45,911 bases of DNA from Elusimicrobiota bacterium (GTDB lineage Bacteria > CAYTYR01 > UBA6262), in contig PMCA01000007.1 in assembly GCA_003153935.1 (NCBI GenBank), positions 11,918 to 57,828 on the forward strand. The letters are read 5' to 3'. The notes under the pieces were generated by a model. It worked only from the letters and a program-made list of their open reading frames with translations. It had not been told where the DNA came from and did no database searches. Both the position numbers and the translations under genes were made by a program. This document shows, in pieces, positions 39,844 through 45,911 of the stretch (the first letter of the stretch is position 1; the number at the start of each line of letters is the position of its first letter).

Positions 39844-41781
39844 TCAATCGTTAAAGGGCAGATTTATCCGGAACCAGTAGGACCGGCCGGGCAGCGGGAA
39901 GAAGTTCCCGAAGCCATCGGTGCGGCTCGCATAGCGCCGGTTAAACAAGTCTTCGACGGTAAAGAACAGAGTGGCATTGTTAACTTTCTTGGCCAGGGTG
40001 GCGTTCCAGATATTGGACGAAGGCACCTTGGTCCCCTGTTCGCCGTTCTGCTCATAGCTTTCGCTGACCCACTGGTCGGTCAGGCTTATCTTGAATGTAT
40101 TTTTCGGAGTGAAATCCAGCGTGTAGTTCAGCTTATGCCTGGGATGAAAGGCCAGCAGTAAATAATCCGGATCATTATCTTTCTTGCCGGTCGCTTGGGA
40201 CGCTGTATAGTTCAGGTTGTGGCTCAGCATCCGGGTCAAAGTTTGCGCCACTTCCACTTCCGCTCCCAGGTTCCTGGCGCTGGCGATATTCTGCGGGGCG
40301 GTCCGGTTAGTTGTTAAAGTTATCATATCAGACTGCCAGACGATCAGGTCCGTACTGTTTATGTAAAAAACAGTCAACTTGCCCGTTAATTTCTCTCCGT
40401 AATTGAATTCCGCACCCGCATCATAAGAAACGGCTGTTTCGGGCCTGAGATTCCTGTTCCCCTGAGTTACATAGGTAGTGCCAAAGAAGGATTCTTCCTG
40501 GCGGGGCCAGAACAGGTCATTCAAAGTTGGCGGACGGAAGCCGCGCGCTACATTGAAGGATGCTTTCCACTCAGGATTAAGTTTGTAGGTCAACCCGAGG
40601 CGAGGATCAAATTGTCCACCCGATATGGAATGATGGTCGTAGCGGGCGCCCAGGGAAAGTACCAGCGGGTCCTGTTCGCTGGTGTACTCGGCATAGAGGG
40701 AATTAAGTGTCGCGGCTTCATCTATAACGTCAACTTGCTGGTCGTTATTAGTATACATCAGCTTGTCCAGGCGATACTCGTAACCCGCGGTCAGTTCCGG
40801 GGTAAGGTTGACCCGTCCGTTAATTCCGTCGGTATAAGTGAGGTACGAATTATCTATGCTGAAATCAACGTTGCGGTAAACCTGGTTGGCCTGGCGATAA
40901 TAGGTCTTGACCTGGACGGCCGTATCCGTCGATATTTTGAGATCATATACCAGGGAGAGCAGATTATTGTGGTCCTCCTGCCGGGCGTTGGGTGAAGATG
41001 ATTCCCTTTCCGCGGAGTTATTCCACTGGTCTATCGGTATATTACTGGGTCCGGGTATCCCCAGTTGTCCGCGGAAATATTCATCTTGAAGAATTAACTG
41101 CCCCATTTCTGCCAGGTCATAACCCAACCGCAGTCCCATGGTGTCATTATCATAGTCGTTATTTTTCCGCCATCCGTCGGCGTACGAACGGCCGCCGGAC
41201 ACCTGGTAATCAAATCGGCCAGGTTTGGCGCCGAAACAAAAACTATAGGTCTTGGTGTTGAAACTGCCGATATAAACATCTATATCCGTAACCGGCGCTT
41301 TTTCCACCGGTTTCCTGGTAATAATGTTCACTACGCCGCCCATGGCGTTGGCGCCATATAGCGCTGACGCGGCGCCGCGGATAACTTCTATTCTTTCAAT
41401 ATTTTCCTTAGGTACCTGAGATATATCCGCTAAACCCAGGGATGGTGAATTGACCGGTGTCCCGTCCACCAAAATTAATACCTGCTGGGCCGGTACGCCG
41501 CGTATCGACAACGATTCGGCATTGCCAAGCCCTGCCTGCCGGGGAATGTTAAGACCGGCCAGGGCATCCAGTATCTGTCCCACATCCTGAGTATCGGCTT
41601 TCATAAGCTGGTCACTGTCGATAACAGTGACATTGGTTCCGCTATTGGTAATAGCCAGAGGTTTCAGGCTGGCGGAGATGACCATGGTGTTCAGGTTGAC
41701 CTCCGCGCCCTCCTGGGCTAAAGCCAGGCTGGCGGGAATTAGCCAGGCCCAGATCAACAGAATAACTGTTTTCTTTTTCAT
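39844..41781 (-). CDS. btuB: TonB-dependent receptor, BtuB-like
   Basis: The 645-residue outer-membrane protein has a signal peptide (MKKKTVILLIWAWLIPASLALAQ), a TonB-box-like MVISAS segment, an N-terminal plug domain (about 45-160) with GLNIPRQAGLGNAESLSIRG and RIEVIRGAASALYGANAMGG, and a barrel ending in the ordinary receptor C-terminal motif LFNRRYASRTDGFGNFFPLPGRSYWF. It imports a large ligand with TonB energy. The B12 riboswitch and the btuFCD genes upstream point to cobalamin or another corrinoid. The ATG at 41781 is preferred; a GTG at 41787 overlaps the btuD stop. No TonB or ExbBD gene is in the window. Confidence 0.9.
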   Translation of the reverse strand: MKKKTVILLIWAWLIPASLALAQEGAEVNLNTMVISASLKPLAITNSGTNVTVIDSDQLMKADTQDVGQILDALAGLNIPRQAGLGNAESLSIRGVPAQQVLILVDGTPVNSPSLGLADISQVPKENIERIEVIRGAASALYGANAMGGVVNIITRKPVEKAPVTDIDVYIGSFNTKTYSFCFGAKPGRFDYQVSGGRSYADGWRKNNDYDNDTMGLRLGYDLAEMGQLILQDEYFRGQLGIPGPSNIPIDQWNNSAERESSSPNARQEDHNNLLSLVYDLKISTDTAVQVKTYYRQANQVYRNVDFSIDNSYLTYTDGINGRVNLTPELTAGYEYRLDKLMYTNNDQQVDVIDEAATLNSLYAEYTSEQDPLVLSLGARYDHHSISGGQFDPRLGLTYKLNPEWKASFNVARGFRPPTLNDLFWPRQEESFFGTTYVTQGNRNLRPETAVSYDAGAEFNYGEKLTGKLTVFYINSTDLIVWQSDMITLTTNRTAPQNIASARNLGAEVEVAQTLTRMLSHNLNYTASQATGKKDNDPDYLLLAFHPRHKLNYTLDFTPKNTFKISLTDQWVSESYEQNGEQGTKVPSSNIWNATLAKKVNNATLFFTVEDLFNRRYASRTDGFGNFFPLPGRSYWFRINLPFND

Positions 41782-41783
41782 GT

Positions 41784-42572
41784 TCACACTGCTCCTTTTG
41801 GTATTAGGCTTATTTGCGGTTTATTGGTTGCCTGGTTCACGGAAACCTGTACGCGATTCCGGTAAACGTCTTGCAGTATCTTTGGCGTAATGACTTCAGC
41901 GGGAGCGCCGTGGGCGAATATCCGGCCCGCCCGCAGTAATAAAAGTTTCTCGCAGTATAAAGAAGCCAGGTTCAGATCGTGGCTGACGACGATTATGGTG
42001 AGGCCATTCTTGGCCTGCTGGTGGAGCAACAGATCGAATATTTCCGTCTGGTAATTTATATCCAGGTGCGCGGTCGGTTCATCCAGGAGCATGATCCGGG
42101 GTTGCTGGGCCAGGGCTTGAGCGATAAAAACCCTCTGCCGTTCTCCTGAAGAGAGTTCATTAATGAAATGGTCTTTAAGTCCCTTGACTCCGGTTTCAAC
42201 CATGGCCAGATCTACGGCCTCCCGGTCGGCCAGGGTCAGGGACGACATGAACGAACGGTGTGGCGCCCTTCCCATCATCACCAGTTGCTCTACGGTGAAA
42301 GGAAAAGTGACCAGGGTTTCTTCGGGCACTACCGCTATCATCCTGGCCAATTCCCGGGGCGAACAGGAAGATATCGGGCGCTGGTTGATCTTTACCTGGC
42401 CCTCACGTGTTTTAAGCAGGCCGGCCAATATGCGCAGCAAAGTGGATTTACCGCTGCCATTGGGTCCGATGATGCCCAGGATGTTTCCCGGCTCAACGTT
42501 GAAACTTATCCCAGCCAGCACCGGGTTGTTTTCGTAAGCAAAATAAATATCAGCTACTTCTATCAGACTCAT
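41784..42572 (-). CDS. btuD: Corrinoid ABC transporter ATPase
   Basis: The 262-residue ATPase of the FecCD/BtuCD importer class has Walker A GPNGSGKSTLL (36-46), a Q-loop near VVPEETLVTFP, the signature LSSGERQRVFIAQAL, Walker B IMLLDEPTAHLD and the switch histidine in VVSHDLN. It powers import through BtuC. Its ATG directly follows the btuC stop codon, and the receptor gene follows. An iron-siderophore role would look the same by sequence; the riboswitch decides for corrinoid. Confidence 0.93.
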   Translation of the reverse strand: MSLIEVADIYFAYENNPVLAGISFNVEPGNILGIIGPNGSGKSTLLRILAGLLKTREGQVKINQRPISSCSPRELARMIAVVPEETLVTFPFTVEQLVMMGRAPHRSFMSSLTLADREAVDLAMVETGVKGLKDHFINELSSGERQRVFIAQALAQQPRIMLLDEPTAHLDINYQTEIFDLLLHQQAKNGLTIIVVSHDLNLASLYCEKLLLLRAGRIFAHGAPAEVITPKILQDVYRNRVQVSVNQATNKPQISLIPKGAV

Positions 42573-43553
42573 TTAAACCTCGGTTATGATCTGGCTCTTC
42601 TTGCGCCGCAGCAGGTACAGGAAAAACGGCGCGCCAAACAAGGCGGTAACCACGCCGATTGGGATCTCCAGCGGGGCCGCAGCCGTCCGGGCCAGGCCAT
42701 CGCATAACAGGACGAAAATAGCGCCCAGGATGGCAGCGGTCGGCATTAACACTTTATGATCCGGGCCAACCAGCAGACGGGCCATGTGCGGGATGATAAG
42801 ACCGACAAAGCCGATCATACCGCAAACGGAAACAAGCAGGGCGATAATTACCGAGACAATGATAAAAAGCAGTCTCTTGGTCAGTTCCACGTTCACTCCC
42901 AGGGTCTGCGCTTTCTCTTCCCCCAGGGTAATAATATTGAGCTGGTCGCTGAAAAAATAAACGGCCAGGCAGGATAACGTGGTGATCGCGCCGGTAAACA
43001 GGATCAGTTTCATATCCGTTTGTCCCAGGCTGCCCATGATCCAGAATATCACTTCATAGAGCTCTTTATGGTTCAGCGTGACCAGCAGGGTGATCAGGCC
43101 GGATAGGAAAGTATTGACGATAACTCCGGCCAGCAGCAAGGTTTGTACCGGCATCTTGCCGTCGAGTTGGGCCATCTGGTACACCAAGACCAGGCTCAAT
43201 AAGGCGCAAACGAAAGCCAGGGCCGGCAGGCTGTAAAAGAAACCGCCCAGCCCCAGGATCAATGCCAGGGCACCGCCCAGAGCCGCACCCGAGGAAGTTC
43301 CCAGGATGTAGGGATCGGCCAGGGGATTACGCAGGATGGCCTGGAACGCCACGCCGCTGACGCTTAAACCAGTGCCAACGAAAATAGCCAGCAGGATGCG
43401 CGGCAGGCGGATCTTATACAGGATCAGCCGTGAGGTTTCGTCCCCTCCGCTGAACGGATTGATCCAGATAACCCCCCAGTACAATGACAGGTAAGCGATC
43501 GCCAGTAATAGCAATAAGGACAGCATCAGGTTTATTTTGGCTTTAGTTCTCAT
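42573..43553 (-). CDS. btuC: Corrinoid ABC transporter permease
   Basis: The 326-residue permease of the FecCD family has about ten membrane segments with family blocks RLPRILLAIFVGTGLSVSGVAFQAILRNPLADPYILGTSSGAALG and CGMIGFVGLIIPHMARLLVGPDH (the ATPase-contact loop), and ends near GAPFFLYLLRR. It forms a dimer in the inner membrane. Its start overlaps the btuF stop by four bases, and btuD begins at its stop. Confidence 0.94.
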   Translation of the reverse strand: MRTKAKINLMLSLLLLLAIAYLSLYWGVIWINPFSGGDETSRLILYKIRLPRILLAIFVGTGLSVSGVAFQAILRNPLADPYILGTSSGAALGGALALILGLGGFFYSLPALAFVCALLSLVLVYQMAQLDGKMPVQTLLLAGVIVNTFLSGLITLLVTLNHKELYEVIFWIMGSLGQTDMKLILFTGAITTLSCLAVYFFSDQLNIITLGEEKAQTLGVNVELTKRLLFIIVSVIIALLVSVCGMIGFVGLIIPHMARLLVGPDHKVLMPTAAILGAIFVLLCDGLARTAAAPLEIPIGVVTALFGAPFFLYLLRRKKSQIITEV

Positions 43554-44389
43554 CTGCTTTTTATCCCGTAGATCTTATCAGCGAGTTGTTCCAGTCCGTC
43601 TACCAGTCGCGGCCCCGGCCGCATTAGCAGGTCGGGGTCAATATCGTCGATAATTTGTTTTTTGGCCACCGCGGATACTTTGGCGAAAACAGGATTCTTT
43701 AGGAAATAATCCCTGGCCCCGGGAGAACTGAGGACCAGCCATTCCGGATCCTGTTCAAGAATAAATTCCTGGTTGACCCGGCAATAGGCTCGTGGCAATG
43801 TCGAACCGATGTTAATAGCCCGGAGCATATTCATCATCTCCGCGATAAAAGATCCCGGCCCCACGGTCATAAGCGGTTGTAACGATATCTCCATAAATAT
43901 CCTGGGTGGTTTGGTACCACGTTCGCTGATTTTCCTGTTCACATCGCTTATTCTGGCCAGCAGGGATTGGTTGAGGATGTAAGCATAGGTTGAGGTGCCT
44001 GTAAGTTTGCCGATCTGGCTTATATTGTCGAAAAGCTGCTGGAAATTATGCGGGTCCACCACCACCACGTTTAACCCGAGCCGTCGCAGGGAATTTACTG
44101 CGGGATCCTGTTCCAGCCCGGTAGCCAGCACCAGGTCTGGCTTCAGGGACACGATCTTCTCAATACTGGGGCTGGTGAAATCCCCGATCTTTTCTTTCTG
44201 CCTGGCCTGGGGCGGATAGTTGCAGTAACTGGTGACCCCTACTATTTTATCGCCCAGGTTCAGGGCGTAGAGAATTTCGGTATTGGCCGGCGCCAGCGAG
44301 ACTATCCTCTGCGGATAATTATCAGCCGCCTGACCGGTGGCTGGGATCACGGCCAGCAAAAATATTAATAATAAAAGTCTTGTTCTCAT
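43550..44389 (-). CDS. btuF: Corrinoid-binding periplasmic protein
   Basis: The 279-residue protein has a signal peptide (to about residue 21, QAA) and a class III binding-protein fold of two lobes joined by a helix. It begins PQRIVSLAPANTEILYALNLGDKIVGVTSYCNYPP, the typical BtuF opening, with DLVLATGLEQDP and LRRLGLNVVVVDPHNF following. It delivers corrinoid to BtuC. It overlaps btuC by four bases and lies eight bases after the 78-residue small gene. Confidence 0.92.
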   Translation of the reverse strand: MRTRLLLLIFLLAVIPATGQAADNYPQRIVSLAPANTEILYALNLGDKIVGVTSYCNYPPQARQKEKIGDFTSPSIEKIVSLKPDLVLATGLEQDPAVNSLRRLGLNVVVVDPHNFQQLFDNISQIGKLTGTSTYAYILNQSLLARISDVNRKISERGTKPPRIFMEISLQPLMTVGPGSFIAEMMNMLRAINIGSTLPRAYCRVNQEFILEQDPEWLVLSSPGARDYFLKNPVFAKVSAVAKKQIIDDIDPDLLMRPGPRLVDGLEQLADKIYGIKSR

Positions 44390-44397
44390 ATTAGTAT

Positions 44398-44634
44398 TCA
44401 GACGGCGTGCATCTCAATGCTGCGCGCGATGGCCTGGGCCTTGTCCGACCCCAAAAAGATGATCAGGGACTCCTGGATACTCTTCACCAGAACGGGCAGG
44501 TCGGCCGGGGATAGGTCCTCCGGCTTTCGGCCCATCACCGCACAATGGATCCTTACCGTAGCCGCAGCCATCTCTTCACCTTGCAGCGGGGATAGAATAT
44601 GCTGCACCCTTTTCATCAATTTGTTTTCAGGCAT
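44398..44634 (-). CDS. Small helical protein, paralogue of the 80-residue protein upstream of the riboswitch
   Basis: The 78-residue soluble protein is predicted to be all helix and has no cysteine pair or signal peptide. I do not recognise its family. It aligns along its whole length with the 80-residue protein at 45633-45875: shared positions include LxPLxGExMA, TVxxxC, MGxKPEdL, DLPxLxKxIE/Q and IIFLGSDKA. AGGAGC precedes the ATG. It lies between the membrane protein gene and btuF in the riboswitch-controlled operon, eight to nine bases from each, so a link to corrinoid supply is inferred. Confidence 0.8.
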   Translation of the reverse strand: MPENKLMKRVQHILSPLQGEEMAAATVRIHCAVMGRKPEDLSPADLPVLVKSIQESLIIFLGSDKAQAIARSIEMHAV

Positions 44635-44642
44635 AAACGCTC

Positions 44643-45437
44643 CTAAACGGATTCAATTAATTCCTTCTGGTACAAACCGCCAATGGCGACCAACAGGTAC
44701 CCCAGATTCCGGAAGACCTCCAGGAAATTACCCGAGCCGTACGTATTGTTCCAGCTTAGATAAGAATGCTCAATGGTAAAAATAGTCAGGCAGAGCAACC
44801 CCATCGCCAGGTAGCGCCAGGGACTCAGGATCCAAGCCTTTTTGTATAAACTGGAGATATAAACTAATAATGCGGCCGGGAAGGTAATGAGCAACCCGCC
44901 GGCGAAATAATAAATATATACGGATTTTGCCAGGTTGCCGGTATCAGCGTCCCGCAGAATAGACAGCAATAATTGATGGACAAACGTGAAGGCTATCAAG
45001 GATAAACCCAACAAGCCGAAGATAAAATTTCTCTTGCTGCCAAAAGAAAACCGGCTTTTCTTGTAGCCAAAGACCAGCATTAATAAACCGGCCAGGACCG
45101 GAATATAGGCGGTCATCCGGAAATAGTCGGCCAGGATCGGGAACCCGTCATTTACATCCCCATTCAAGATAATCTCCAGAAAACCGTTGATTGTCTCCGC
45201 ACAAAAAAACAATGTCACCCCGGTCAGGAGCAAGATCCAGGCCAGCCTGGCCCGGTTCCCTGTCCCAAAACTTCTTACGGCCAAAGCCGTTCCGCCCAAA
45301 GCCACTAGAGCGCATAGTATAGGCAGGATGTCGCTGACTATGGTCATAGCTTTGCCTTCCGGCTTAATCCAGAAGAAAAGGATATTAAAAATGATCAAGG
45401 CGATTGTAAAAATCCAGGTTCTCTGTGATGCCGGCAT
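44643..45437 (-). CDS. Multi-pass membrane protein resembling a 7TM sensor domain without an output domain
   Basis: The 264-residue protein has about eight hydrophobic segments (near 8-24, 34-54, 65-82, 105-124, 137-158, 172-194, 205-225 and 242-256). Blocks such as NDGFPILADYFRMTAYIPVLAGLL and the SYLSWNNTYGSGNFLEVFRNLGYLLVAIG ending resemble the N-terminal membrane sensor regions of some histidine kinases and diguanylate cyclases, but no kinase or cyclase follows. The ATG at 45437 has GAGAGG five bases upstream; a GTG at 45443 overlaps that site. It is the first gene after the cobalamin riboswitch. A paralogue ending KKELIDSV lies at the right edge. Confidence 0.8.
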   Translation of the reverse strand: MPASQRTWIFTIALIIFNILFFWIKPEGKAMTIVSDILPILCALVALGGTALAVRSFGTGNRARLAWILLLTGVTLFFCAETINGFLEIILNGDVNDGFPILADYFRMTAYIPVLAGLLMLVFGYKKSRFSFGSKRNFIFGLLGLSLIAFTFVHQLLLSILRDADTGNLAKSVYIYYFAGGLLITFPAALLVYISSLYKKAWILSPWRYLAMGLLCLTIFTIEHSYLSWNNTYGSGNFLEVFRNLGYLLVAIGGLYQKELIESV

Positions 45438-45456
45438 GTACACCTCTCTACTCTGT

Positions 45457-45485
45457 AAAAAAACTCAACCAAGGGAAAGGTTGAG
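45457..45485 (-). terminator. Terminator of the cobalamin riboswitch
   Basis: A 7-bp stem (CTCAACC at 45479-45485 read on the minus strand, with GGTTGAG at 45464-45470) and an 8-base loop are followed on the minus strand by seven T. It lies between the riboswitch core and the membrane protein start, as expected for control by premature termination when cobalamin is bound. Confidence 0.85.
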
Positions 45486-45544
45486 CATGAACCAGGTTTA
45501 TATGAAGCTTTCACCCGCCCTTCCCTCGAAGGAAATCTTCTATT

Positions 45545-45632
45545 TAGCAAGCAGGTAATCGGACTTGTTCCTCTTACGGAACACACCGTTGCGGGGCAGT
45601 GCCTGATTCACACAGGTCTTCCCCTGCTTGTT
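45545..45632 (-). promoter_or_regulatory. Cobalamin (AdoCbl-type) riboswitch
   Basis: Read on the minus strand, the RNA begins CAAGCAGGGGAAGACC, has GTGTGAATCAGGCACTG, then the conserved CCCCGCAAC core (45588-45599) and a B12-box-like AAGTCCGATTACCTGCTTGC (45547-45566). CAAGCAGG and CCTGCTTG pair perfectly to close the core. These elements in this order are diagnostic of cobalamin riboswitches. It directly follows the stop of the 80-residue gene and precedes a terminator and the membrane protein-btuFCD-btuB operon. Confidence 0.92.
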
Positions 45633-45875
45633 CTATGAATTGATCCTGACTATACTTTGGGATAGTTCCTTGGCTTTATCGGAACCGAGAAAAATGATCA
45701 CGGCTCTTTCAATATTCTTCGCCAGCGTCGGCAGGTCGGGATATCCTAATTCCTCCGGCTTAATGCCCATTTTGGAGCATTGCAGTTTCACCGTCGTTAT
45801 GGCCATTAGTTCGCCTAACAACGGGGTCAGGACTATCTCTATTCTTCTAGCTAAACTGTCAGTCATATTATTCAT
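45633..45875 (-). CDS. Small helical protein, first paralogue
   Basis: The 80-residue protein is predicted to be helical, soluble and without a signal peptide; its family is not recognised. It is a clear paralogue of the 78-residue protein at 44398-44634, sharing the LTPLLGELMA, MGIKPEEL, DLPTLAKNIE and IIFLGSDKA regions. GAGAG five bases before the ATG supports the start. It begins nine bases after the stop of a truncated membrane protein gene, the same order and spacing as the downstream pair. The riboswitch begins right after its stop. Confidence 0.8.
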   Translation of the reverse strand: MNNMTDSLARRIEIVLTPLLGELMAITTVKLQCSKMGIKPEELGYPDLPTLAKNIERAVIIFLGSDKAKELSQSIVRINS

Positions 45876-45884
45876 ATTTTCTCT

Positions 45885-45911
45885 CTAAACCGAATCTATA
45901 AGTTCTTTTTT
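45885..45911 (-). CDS. C-terminal end of a paralogue of the sensor-like membrane protein (cut by the right edge)
   Basis: The minus-strand frame entering the window encodes KKELIDSV and a TAG stop. The membrane protein at 44643-45437 ends QKELIESV. Together with the small gene that follows each of them at nearly the same distance, this shows the end of a second copy of the membrane protein. Only eight residues are seen. Confidence 0.65.
   Translation of the reverse strand, partial: KKELIDSV

Noticed and set aside
39864-40055. 63-codon minus-strand frame inside the TonB receptor gene
   Set aside because: It is an out-of-frame shadow of the receptor's C-terminal barrel coding sequence.

Overview
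This window looks like a chromosomal segment from an uncultured, probably anaerobic Gram-negative bacterium. Outer-membrane lipoproteins, a TonB-dependent receptor, a pyrophosphate-type phosphofructokinase, a redox-sensing Rex repressor and LemA/GIDE proteins together recall candidate phyla such as Omnitrophota or Elusimicrobiota; this placement is inference, since no rRNA or marker set is present. Every gene I can support lies on the minus strand, so the window reads right to left as a series of operons. Sigma70-type promoters are easy to find (TTGACA-like box, about 17 nt, TATAAT-like box), and several strong terminators are visible. No tRNA, rRNA, insertion sequence or CRISPR array was seen.

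Right end (45911 to 39844): a cobalamin riboswitch with its own terminator precedes a membrane sensor-like protein, a 78-residue helical protein, and a complete corrinoid uptake set (BtuF, BtuC, BtuD and a BtuB-like receptor). Upstream of the riboswitch the same membrane protein plus small protein pair occurs again, cut by the window edge, so this undescribed two-gene unit is duplicated. Next (39795 to 33878) come aspartate-semialdehyde-dependent polyamine genes (carboxy(nor)spermidine decarboxylase and dehydrogenase, and an arginine/lysine/ornithine decarboxylase), a LytR_C protein, a DksA/TraR zinc-finger protein and RmuC. From 33831 to 28480 lie a REC-MshEN-CheX response regulator, a zinc-ribbon membrane protein, two GIDE-like membrane proteins each holding an EF-hand loop, and LemA.

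The middle (28438 to 13901) is housekeeping and envelope functions: a DUF218 protein, an ion transporter of the GDT1 family, PPi-PFK, LpoB and COG3014 lipoproteins, a GDSL esterase, a metallophosphoesterase, an amidohydrolase, RsmE, Rex with a clear self-operator, SerC/SerA, a shortened MtaB, GlmM and YajQ.

The left part is dominated by a 9.2-kb gene for a 3051-residue secreted protein with about twenty SH3-like modules separated by Ala/Lys/Glu/Gln-rich coiled coils, followed by a PilZ protein. An arsenic resistance operon (ArsR, CoA-disulfide-reductase-like flavoprotein, ACR3) and a tandem family of small secreted beta-rich proteins complete the left edge.
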